Origin: an uncultured Corynebacterium sp.
GTDB lineage: Bacteria; Actinomycetota; Actinomycetes; Mycobacteriales; Mycobacteriaceae
Assembly: GCF_946223165.1 (NCBI RefSeq)
Contig: NZ_CAMIBP010000009.1
Coordinates: 15,926-79,925 of the forward strand
DNA length: 64,000 bases
Direction of reading: 5' to 3'
The position numbers and the translations under genes were made by a program. The notes beneath the pieces are model-generated. The model was not told the origin of the DNA. It worked only from the letters and a program-made list of their open reading frames with translations, and did no database searches. Shown here one piece after another: positions 43,601 through 50,903 of the stretch; within the stretch, counting starts at the first letter, position 1; every line of letters begins with the position of its first letter.

Positions 43601-43851
43601 AATCTCAGTCAAGGACTTCGCTCAAATCTGCCACCGCACAGCGCTACATTCATCACCTCGAACGGGGACAATCAATTCTCGTAGCGACCCGTCAGCAAAA
43701 GAGGAATGAGCTGGGCAAGGCAGCCGCGTACACATTCTTGGGAGACGTCGAATACCTCAGCCATGAGAGCGAAAAACCCATCAAATTTGAGTGGAAGCTT
43801 GCGCGGAGCATGCCGGCGGAAGTGTTCACCAAGGCTTCTATCGTCGCCTAG
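40699..43851 (+). CDS. SauUSI-like modification-dependent (type IV) restriction enzyme: PLD nuclease, SF2 helicase, DUF3427
   Basis: A 1050-residue protein. Residues about 135-290 are a phospholipase-D-type nuclease with the half-site RLHAKAWLF (His 228, Lys 230) and GSSNMS (246-251). An SF2 helicase follows: ATGTGKT (355-361), DEFHH (449-453), LTATPER (474-480) and QQLGRGLRLS (motif VI). The C-terminal ~300 residues match DUF3427, including VTFQKNERDVSATTNYHDFP and FLGDVEYLSHESEKP. This order is that of SauUSI, an ATP-dependent nuclease cutting DNA with 5-methyl- or 5-hydroxymethylcytosine. No methylase is nearby, as expected for type IV. GTG 40699 has AGGGAA upstream; TTG 40735 with GGAG is an alternative. 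GC is clearly below the neighbours, suggesting transfer. Confidence 0.85.
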   Translation: MCPTSVPFLEHQLKEEALPFGVYETPLTQRVIERIAETKAKFPYSGFHTVVASHRDSQKEASDRFVHSISTQFGALLRARLEEEKDPTKRLELINHVAAILDKDAILPEEKLLTLVSNHTLPAEPAIPEVSLNKTMLVTNTGNVNMATEITRESETADAVDLVMAFVKNAGIQVLHPALQSLKNRGIPVRVLTSTYLGASDAHAINLLSEKYGATVKIAYETKSTRLHAKAWLFKRHSGFSTAYVGSSNMSHSALKSGWEWNVRASNTATPEVVSNFENVFNALWNSPDFKLYDSEQEETLRAALKHEAGSFGGSAQRPVLSGLEVSPRPYQLQMLEGLDAERAKGRHKNLLVAATGTGKTVVSALDYRNFCSRLGHKPRLLFLAHRREILTQAWQTFREVLKDSTFGDLLDGTSKPDSYDHLFATVQSARNHLVDRVAPDHFDFIIIDEFHHASAKTYRDILGYFAPTELVGLTATPERADGVDIQEFFDYRIAAELRLWDALRLQLLTPMSYYGVEDGTDLSGLTWSRGKKDYDAQELTEFYVRMGDRRTKLIINQLVEKDVDLAEMKALGFCVTVKHAEHMAEQFNKFDIPAVAVSGESTAEERARAIQALTEGSIKAIFTVDLFNEGIDIPAINTLLMLRPTQSPVIFLQQLGRGLRLSDGKDVCIILDFIGLQNQEFDFTKKYSALTGKSGPKLVREVEGGFTSAPPGSQFILEGKTEDQVLASIKSFSSKKKNAMIALLRQERTLSISTFLRETDLDLIDIYRPKDCSWTELLSAAGLTDSIVDEDEKFLLKRVSAFLHVNDAERRNAYARLLDVHGPVEADMEPNMLVYARMLVLNIWANQKTNVPKSLDAALDTLRRYPRFAEELLQVIDLGIEHSRAIPVPTAHSVLQSHVEYSLAEMIASLEDKPIPELITLPREGVRQFKDLHTDLFLVTFQKNERDVSATTNYHDFPVSPDILHWESQSRTSLKSATAQRYIHHLERGQSILVATRQQKRNELGKAAAYTFLGDVEYLSHESEKPIKFEWKLARSMPAEVFTKASIVA

Positions 43852-44086
43852 CCCCACCGCGTGCGTATGAATCATCGATCGACGACCACCGGCAACCTCT
43901 CGCCAAACTGAAAACGCTGAGCCGACGGCATCGGCAAGCGTGCGCACGCAATGCTGGCCTGATGCTTGTAAAGGGGCTTCGGCGAGCTGCCCACCGATGC
44001 CGCGGATCGCGAATTCCTCATGGACCCCGGCGGCTGGTGTTGTTCACTAATGGAACAATGCGGCCGCAGCGCGCGTTGTGGGCCAT
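43852..44086. other. Gene-free junction right of the restriction gene
   Basis: About 235 bp without a supported gene. Short frames such as one giving LVKGLRRAAHRCRG have no start signal. It marks the return from low to high GC and may contain debris of the insertion. No flanking direct repeats were recognised. Confidence 0.45.
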
Positions 44087-45179
44087 ATGACTGACTCTTT
44101 GTTTGAGCCCCTACGTCTGGGCCGCTATGACCTAGACAACCGCGTAACTATGGCGGCGCTGACGCGCTCGCGCGCCGGCGAGTCCGGCATCCCCACACAG
44201 CTGCACGTGGACTACTACTCCCAGCGCGCCAGCGCGGGACTGGTGGTCACCGAAGGCACGTTCCCGGCCCTGACCTGCCGTGCCTTCCCCGGGCAGGCGG
44301 GCATCGACACCGCGGAGCAGGCGGCGGGCTGGGCGGCGGTTGCCGATGCCGTCCACGCGGCCGGCGGCACGATCTTCATGCAAGTCATGCACAGCGGTCG
44401 CCTGTCCCAGCCGGGGTTACTCAACGGCGGGCAGCCGGAGGCGCCGTCCGCCATCGCGCCGGAGGGGGTGGCCATCCGTGACTTCGTAAGCCGCACAGAG
44501 GTCGGCATCCCACGCGCGCTGGAGACCGAGGAGATCCCGCGCATCATCGCTGAGTTCCGTGCGGCGGCGCGCCGCGCGGTGGACGCGGGCATCGACGGCA
44601 TCGAGCTGCACGGCGCGAATGCGTACCTGCTCCACGAGTTCCTTGCCGCGAGCGGTAACACCCGCACAGACGGTTATGGCGGATCCCCCGCCGGGCGCTG
44701 GCGCTTCGTCGAGGAGGTCGTGCGCGCCGTCGCCGAAGAGATCGGCGCCAACCGCGTGGGACTGCGCCTGTCCCCGGAGCACAATATTCAGGGGCTCATC
44801 GAGGACGACCGCGACGATGTGCTGGCCACCTATGGCGGGCTACTCGACGCGATTGCGGACCTGGGGATCGCGTACGTGTCCTTCCTCCATCGCGAGCCGG
44901 CGGGCGAGCTCATCACGGCGTTGGCCGGCAAGGCCCGCGCCAACGGCGTCACCCGCACCATCGCCAACAGCGGCTTCGAGGACTTAACCGACCAGGCCGA
45001 GGCAGAGTCCCTCGTGGCCCTGGACCACGTGGACGCGGTGGCCACCCGGCCGGCTGTTCATTGCAAACCCGGATCTGCCGCGCCGCTGGCGCGAGGGCCT
45101 GGCCCTCAACGAGCCGGACGCCGCGACGTTCTACACCGGCGGCCCGCGTGGCTACACGGACTACCCATTTGCCGACTAG
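44087..45179 (+). pseudogene. NADH:flavin oxidoreductase (old yellow enzyme), frameshifted near the 3' end
   Basis: A flavin-dependent ene-reductase of the NemA/OYE type. Recognisable parts are LFEPLRLGRYDLDNRV, the FMN/substrate residues in QVMHSGRLSQP, HGANAYLLHEFL and NTRTDGYGGSPAGRWRF, and the late ANSGFED. After VDAVA at about 45045 the frame is lost. The expected ending GRLFIANPDLPRRWREGL ... GYTDYPFAD then continues in the +1 frame to a TAG at 45177. A single extra base in GCCACCCGGCCGG explains it. The translated ORF in the first frame runs on to 45190 with an unrelated tail. The gene may be dead, or this may be a sequencing error. Confidence 0.8.
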
Positions 45180-45200
45180 CGGCTACGTGACGACCACGAG

Positions 45201-45229
45201 AGCCTCATCCCTCATACGGGGATGAGGCT
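45201..45229. terminator. Hairpin between convergent OYE and RpiR genes
   Basis: AGCCTCATCCC (45201-45211) pairs with GGGATGAGGCT (45219-45229) around a 7-nt loop, 22 bp after the OYE stop. The tail TGTGTCATG is poor in T. Confidence 0.6.
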
Positions 45230-45255
45230 TGTGTCATGTCAGGGCGGTGTGCTCT

Positions 45256-45360
45256 GTGGAGCTGTGCCCTGTGGAGCTGTGCTGTGTAGAGCTGTGCCGT
45301 GTGGAGCTGTGCCGTGTGGAGCTGTGCCGTGTGGAGCTGTGCCGTGTGGAGCTGTGCTAT
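45256..45360. repeat. Seven tandem copies of a 15-bp unit
   Basis: The unit GTGGAGCTGTGCCGT repeats seven times head to tail with a few single-base changes (copies 1, 2, 3 and 7), and a decayed copy precedes it. The array lies in the gap between the stops of two convergent genes. Because 15 is a multiple of three, all frames stay open, which creates a misleading VELCR-repeat frame. Copy number is likely to vary between strains. Confidence 0.85.
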
Positions 45361-45414
45361 GTGTCCGGTTGCCCCGGACACGATGGTGATGTTGCAGGCC
45401 TGGGCGTGCGGGGT

Positions 45415-46254
45415 CTACATGTCGAGGGCGCGCAGGAGGTTGTCCAGGCGCTCGACGCTCTTCATGACGCGGTCCCGGTAGCGGTCCTCCATGGTGAGGA
45501 TGATGGCGTTGAGCAGCATCATGGGAACGGTGGACGAGTGGAACATGTCCCGCTCACCGCGCGAGGCCGACAACACGACGTCCGGAATTGGGGACAAGAT
45601 CTGGAGGCTGTCCGTGATGACGATGAGCTTGCAGCCCACCCCGGCGGCGTGGACGAGGAGCTGGCGCAGCTGCTTGGAGGCCTTGTGGAACTCGAAGATG
45701 ATGATGACATCGTCCGGGCTCAAGCGCACGAGGTTCTCCGCTATGTCGCGCTGGTTCTTGCCGCCCAAGTCGGTGACCTCGGCGCCGAAGCGGCGCAGGC
45801 GGCGGCCCATGAGCTCCGAGAGGACGGTGGCGTTGCCGCGGCCGAAGACGAAGGCGCGGTGAGCGTTGACGATGATGTCCGCCGCCAGATCGAGCTGGCT
45901 TTGCTCCACCGTCTTGGAGACTTCCTGGATGGTGGCGATCTCATTGGAGATGAGCTTGCCCAGGACGGTGCCGTCATGGGCGACCTCGACATGTTCCACA
46001 ACGGCTTCTCCGGCGGAGGCGATGAAGTCATTGTGCATGTCGCGCAGGTCGGCGCGCAGTTCCAGAAAGCCCTTGTAGCCGAGTTTCTTCGAGGCGCGGG
46101 TCACGGCCGAAGGATGAACCCGGGCGCGGGCGGCGACGTCTTCGCTGCGCCAGAGTGCGGCCTCAGCTGGGTTGGAGAGCAGAATCTCCACGATGGCGAG
46201 GTCCGACTTGTTTAGTTCGGTGCGGTGTTCTTCGACACGCTTCTTGAAAGACAC
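45415..46254 (-). CDS. RpiR/MurR-family regulator with SIS domain
   Basis: A 279-residue regulator. Residues about 1-77 form the HTH_6 domain (DLAIVEILLSNPAEAALWRS, then ARARVHPSAVTRASKKLGYKG). Residues about 120-260 are a SIS sugar-isomerase-like domain (AHRAFVFGRGNATVLSELMG and LIVITDSLQILSPIPDVV) that normally binds a phosphosugar. GTG 46254 lies 7 nt behind a TACCCT -10 box, a leaderless arrangement. A perfect 18-bp palindrome stands just upstream of that box. The neighbouring genes give no obvious sugar pathway, so the effector is unknown. Confidence 0.88.
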   Translation of the reverse strand: MSFKKRVEEHRTELNKSDLAIVEILLSNPAEAALWRSEDVAARARVHPSAVTRASKKLGYKGFLELRADLRDMHNDFIASAGEAVVEHVEVAHDGTVLGKLISNEIATIQEVSKTVEQSQLDLAADIIVNAHRAFVFGRGNATVLSELMGRRLRRFGAEVTDLGGKNQRDIAENLVRLSPDDVIIIFEFHKASKQLRQLLVHAAGVGCKLIVITDSLQILSPIPDVVLSASRGERDMFHSSTVPMMLLNAIILTMEDRYRDRVMKSVERLDNLLRALDM

Positions 46255-46261
46255 TTCCCCT

Positions 46262-46291
46262 AGGGTACTGATACTTTTCTTGCAAGAAAAG
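46262..46291 (-). promoter_or_regulatory. RpiR gene promoter with 18-bp palindrome
   Basis: The -10 box reads TACCCT on the minus strand (46262-46267). CTTTTCTTGCAAGAAAAG (46274-46291) is a perfect palindrome that covers the spacer and -35 position. This is the expected place for autorepression by the encoded RpiR protein. Confidence 0.65.
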
Positions 46292-46544
46292 ATCTACAGA
46301 GCATTTGAGGAGTTTCCTAGGTTGCTGACCGGCGATCTTTGACTCAAAGCGGTTAAAGTTAACGCATTAAACCTTCTTATTTCGCCGTTCATTAGTCTGC
46401 GAAACCTACGCGACTAAAATATAGACAAACAGCCTGCACCACGAACAACTCCACCGACTTTATCCGAGAGAACACTTTTTACGTTTCTGTTCTTGGCGTT
46501 CGGTCCAGCCCACCTCGCGCTACGCGCACGGCGGCAACCACACT
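46292..46544. other. AT-rich gap between RpiR and MFS genes
   Basis: About 250 bp of markedly lower GC than the surroundings with no supported gene. A GGTTAAAGTTAACGCATTAAACC stretch from about 46351 is rich in TTAA steps. It receives the end of the MFS gene and feeds the RpiR promoter. Confidence 0.4.
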
Positions 46545-47906
46545 TTAGGACACGCGGCGCAGACGCAGGCGCCCCACCCGAGTAAGGCGCACATCCTCGT
46601 GCCCCGGAAGCGTATCGCGCGCGAAGAACCATCCACTCAGGCCCAGCGCTGCCACGGCAGCACACAGCCCGAACGCGACCGTGAATCCGTAAAGGTCTGC
46701 CAGATAGCCGATGACGATGGGGCCAAAGATCTGCCCCAAATCACCTGCCATCTGAAAAGCGGAGAGCACCTGGCCGCCGGAACGCTCGTTACCCACGATA
46801 TCCGCGAGCGTGGCCTGCTGAGCTGGGTTAATCAGCCCCGATGCCGCGCCCGCGAGCGCGGAGACGACCATGAGCGCGACGACGTCATCCGCAAGGCCCA
46901 GCACGCCCATGAAGATGCCGGAGCCCACCAGCCCCAGGATGATCATAGGTTTGCGGCCCACCGCGTCCGCGAGGCGACCGGAGAATTGCAGGACGATGGT
47001 GTTTCCTGCCGCGAACACGGCGAGCGCGAAGCCGGATGCAGCAGCGCCGTTGTGGAACACCGCCGCCGCAAAGAGCGGCAGCACGGAGACGCGCACGCCC
47101 ATGTTAATCCAGCCCTGCGCGAAGTTCGACGTGAGCGACGCCCGGAACGCCCTATCAGCCCACGCATCCCGCAGGTGCATGTGCGGCAACTCCGCGCGCA
47201 CCTCCTCCTCCCGGCTCACCTTAGGCATGGCCACCGCCACCACGGTTGCAGCCAGCGCCACACCGATACCGTAGATGCAAAACGGCCATCGGAACCCCAG
47301 GAAGGACAGACTCGCGCCCAGAATCGGCCCGGCAACATTGCCTAGCAGGAACGACGTTGCATAGAGCGCGGAGCAGCGTCCACGAATAGTCGGCGGCGAC
47401 AGTTTGACAATGAGGCCCATTGCGGAGACCGTAAACATGGTCGAGCCAATGCCCGCGATGCCACGCAGCAGCAGGATGTGCCAGTAGGACTGCGCCAACG
47501 CCACCAGGCCCGTGGCGACCGCCACCGTGAGCAAGCCCGTGAGATAGATGGACCGGGAGCCAAAGCGATCAATGAGGCCGCCCGATGCCGGGGCAAACAG
47601 CAGGCGGCTGGCCGAGAAGAGCGACACCACCAATCCCGCGGCAGCCATCGACACATCGAAGCTGACAATGAACTGCGGAAGCAACGGGGCAATAAGGCCG
47701 TAGCCGATAGCGATAATAAAACCCGCGATCACCATGATCCAGATTTCACGGGGGATGCGCGGCTCCTCCGCCGCGGCGACCGCGTCAGCGATGCCGTCTG
47801 CAACGGGATCATCTGCAGGAGCCGACGAGTCACGTGGCACGAGCGGCGAGGGTTCGGGAATTGATGAGGACGAGGAAGAGGCCATATCCCCTCCCACTGT
47901 AGTCAT
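46545..47906 (-). CDS. MFS transporter (drug/metabolite efflux type)
   Basis: A 453-residue, twelve-span major facilitator. After a Ser/Pro/Asp/Ala-rich leader of ~55 residues come FIIAIGYGLIAPLLPQFIVS (span 1), the loop GGLIDRFGSRSIY between spans 2 and 3, and GNVAGPILGASLSFLGFRWP in span 5, which resembles the antiporter motif of efflux pumps. A second GRLADAVGRKPM loop marks the repeat half. ATG 47906 is chosen since GGAGGAGGGG lies before it. An ATG seven codons further in is an alternative. Substrate is unknown. Confidence 0.82.
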   Translation of the reverse strand: MTTVGGDMASSSSSSIPEPSPLVPRDSSAPADDPVADGIADAVAAAEEPRIPREIWIMVIAGFIIAIGYGLIAPLLPQFIVSFDVSMAAAGLVVSLFSASRLLFAPASGGLIDRFGSRSIYLTGLLTVAVATGLVALAQSYWHILLLRGIAGIGSTMFTVSAMGLIVKLSPPTIRGRCSALYATSFLLGNVAGPILGASLSFLGFRWPFCIYGIGVALAATVVAVAMPKVSREEEVRAELPHMHLRDAWADRAFRASLTSNFAQGWINMGVRVSVLPLFAAAVFHNGAAASGFALAVFAAGNTIVLQFSGRLADAVGRKPMIILGLVGSGIFMGVLGLADDVVALMVVSALAGAASGLINPAQQATLADIVGNERSGGQVLSAFQMAGDLGQIFGPIVIGYLADLYGFTVAFGLCAAVAALGLSGWFFARDTLPGHEDVRLTRVGRLRLRRVS

Positions 47907-48087
47907 GGGCAGCCCCCTCCTCCGCCCCACCCACTCGCACCGACAGGCCGCTACGCCAATCCGCAGAGCAACCGAGATAAGCCCCAGGGTAGTAGCGATA
48001 AACAAAGCGCAAAAATTAGAACACAATGTCGAAAACCTGGCGGCACAGTTCGCGACTATGTCGCACACGCGTTCTACCTTAAGCAGC

Positions 48088-48642
48088 ATGAAACGACTTC
48101 ACGCAGCACGCACTACGTCCCCGCTCACCCACACCTCCACCATGCCGGCCCCCTCCGCCACCGACGTGGCTGAGCGCCTGCATTTCACCGTCCCGGACAC
48201 CATTAATGAGCTCCACATGATGATGCGGCACCCGCGTTCACTGGCGCGGCCCATGGCCACATGGCGCCCACCCCGCAAAGACCTGCCTGTCCTCCCCCGC
48301 TCCGGGGACCTGCATACCGACGCCGTGACCGCGCAGCGGCTCACGTCGACGCTGACTCGCTATCGCGTCGGCCCCCGCGCCCGCGCCCGTGTGCACTCCT
48401 ACGGCGAGACCCGCGAACCGGCCTACCTCATCTCGCTGCGCGTTACCTCCCCGGAGGGGACTGCACCGTCACCCGTGCTCGCTGAGGCCTGGATGCGCGC
48501 ACTCGTGGACGAGTCCCGCGCGGACGCGGTGCACGAGATCGCCACATCGTCCGCGACGACCTTCGTGTGGCTCGTCGACCGCGACTTCGTGCCGGTCCAC
48601 TCGCCGGTGTCCCTCTTCGAGGATTTCGCCGCAGCGGCCTAA
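48088..48642 (+). CDS. Hypothetical protein (184 residues)
   Basis: ATG 48088 lies 7 nt after a TACCTT box, a leaderless pattern; ATG 48058 in frame is an alternative. The protein is soluble and Arg/Pro/Thr-rich at the start. Strings such as LHFTVPDTINELHMMMRHPR, then RARARVHSYGETREPAYLIS and ATTFVWLVDRDFVPVHSPVS suggest a folded beta-rich domain. Codon bias is that of real genes here. I know no family. It is divergent from the MFS gene by about 180 bp. Confidence 0.6.
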   Translation: MKRLHAARTTSPLTHTSTMPAPSATDVAERLHFTVPDTINELHMMMRHPRSLARPMATWRPPRKDLPVLPRSGDLHTDAVTAQRLTSTLTRYRVGPRARARVHSYGETREPAYLISLRVTSPEGTAPSPVLAEAWMRALVDESRADAVHEIATSSATTFVWLVDRDFVPVHSPVSLFEDFAAAA

Positions 48643-48779
48643 CGCCGGCCGCGTGCCGACCAAGAGCCGGCCGAACGGCGGATGCCGGCCTTCGCCGTGA
48701 CGGGCACGGCACGCAGTGCGGACTCGTTGGACAGTCGCGCGGCGTCTTCAACATCGATCTGTTCCTGCACGCGCAGCAC
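48639..48779 (-). CDS. Possible small basic protein
   Basis: A 46-codon frame from GTG 48779 encodes LRVQEQIDVEDAARLSNESA followed by a basic Arg/Ser-rich tail. Its stop overlaps the stop of the convergent 184-residue gene. The same frame continues upstream to the stop codon of the membrane gene, so this may be a remnant of a longer C-terminus. No ribosome-binding site is visible. Confidence 0.25.
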   Translation of the reverse strand: MLRVQEQIDVEDAARLSNESALRAVPVTAKAGIRRSAGSWSARGRR

Positions 48780-48815
48780 ACGCTTAAGGCGCTTTTCGTT
48801 GCCTGGGTAGCGGAA

Positions 48816-49556
48816 CTAGCCGCGGACTCTCAAGGGAGCGTAGCGCACGACCACCGCCGCGAAGATGATGGAAAAGACCTTATCCAGCGGGTCACACACC
48901 ATCAGCTGGATTAATTGCGCGGTGGTTTCGGAAAAGTGAATGAGCACGAAGAAGTCAGCAAAGGATGCCTGCGCCTTGAACATGAAACCATCGAGAGCCA
49001 GCATGACGCTTATCCACGACATCACCGCTGCCACAATGCCGAGGCCCAGCCCCAGCCCCATGACGCGACCCAACGTGGACAGTCGCTTGTACACCGCCGC
49101 GTACCCCACAACCACCGCCACGATGGCGGCGGTGATGACATGCGGCAGCATCGTCGGATTGCTCAGCGACCACACCAGCATGGACAGCATGGAGGTGACC
49201 AAGCCCAGCAGTGGTCCGCCGATGATGGCGGACAGCATGGTGCCGACCGTGTCGCCATAGAACGGCAAGCCGAGGACTTCTGTTATGCCCGCGCCCGCAA
49301 GGTTGATGATGAAGCCGCCGGGGATACACAACAGGAACCGATCCGGCATGGTCCCATAAAACGCGAAAAAGAACAGAACGGTTGCCGCCGCGAAAAGGAA
49401 CCACGAAATAGTGCCCTGCGTGGTCGAGAGAGCCGTGGTAATCCCGTCGCCCGCCACGGGTTCCGAAATGAGCGTAAAGATCCACGTGCCGATGACGATG
49501 GCCACGCCGGCAAGGAGGAACCAGCGGCGCCAGGCAGTAACTGTCGTCGAGTGCAT
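48816..49556 (-). CDS. ECF-transporter S-component-like membrane protein
   Basis: A 246-residue protein with about six to seven membrane spans: WFLLAGVAIVIGTWIFTLI, TISWFLFAAATVLFFFAFYG, LLGLVTSMLSMLVWSL, VITAAIVAVVVGYAAVY and VMGLGLGLGIVAAVMSWISV. The layout resembles substrate-binding S components of energy-coupling-factor vitamin transporters, but no specific substrate motif is seen and no ECF ATPase is nearby. The start at ATG 49556 is uncertain, since no good ribosome-binding site exists and the frame is open to 49610. Confidence 0.55.
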   Translation of the reverse strand: MHSTTVTAWRRWFLLAGVAIVIGTWIFTLISEPVAGDGITTALSTTQGTISWFLFAAATVLFFFAFYGTMPDRFLLCIPGGFIINLAGAGITEVLGLPFYGDTVGTMLSAIIGGPLLGLVTSMLSMLVWSLSNPTMLPHVITAAIVAVVVGYAAVYKRLSTLGRVMGLGLGLGIVAAVMSWISVMLALDGFMFKAQASFADFFVLIHFSETTAQLIQLMVCDPLDKVFSIIFAAVVVRYAPLRVRG

Positions 49557-49723
49557 GAGGATAACGGGAAATCTCTCTACGGTTCGCGAATGGACACGGT
49601 TCTTGATCACGCTATGGATTGCAGCCTGCAGGCACGATTGCAGCCTACGGGCACGAGTGTCCGTTTCATGCCGGAACGTCGCGTGGACGCGCTGCGTTTC
49701 CTCGCGTGGGTGCGGCCGCGGGC

Positions 49724-50620
<897 letters not shown>

Positions 50621-50903
50621 GACTTGTCCTTTTCCTTCCGAGGCGGATGCCTGCGGATAGCCTGCGGATACGGTGATGCCCAAAAGACGGAACACATGCG
50701 GGGCCGGGGCCGTGCACAGAGAAAAAGCCTACCTGCATTTGGGGCGCGGGGTGGTTGATCGTGTGGGATCCTCAGTCACATTCGCGCACTCTAAGCACAG
50801 CCTCAGTGAAGTACTACCTCGCTCCCAGCCATGCGGGTGGCGGAGTGGTCGGCGCGGCGGCACGCGTGCGCTAGGCACGGGACCGCGGTCGCTGGGTACT
50901 CGG

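Noticed and set aside
45256..45360. CRISPR-like array
   Set aside because: The 15-bp units are contiguous with no spacers, and no cas gene is present.
45229..46215. A plus-strand frame with VELCR repeats
   Set aside because: The repeat comes from the 15-bp minisatellite and the rest is antisense to the RpiR gene. No start signal or family.
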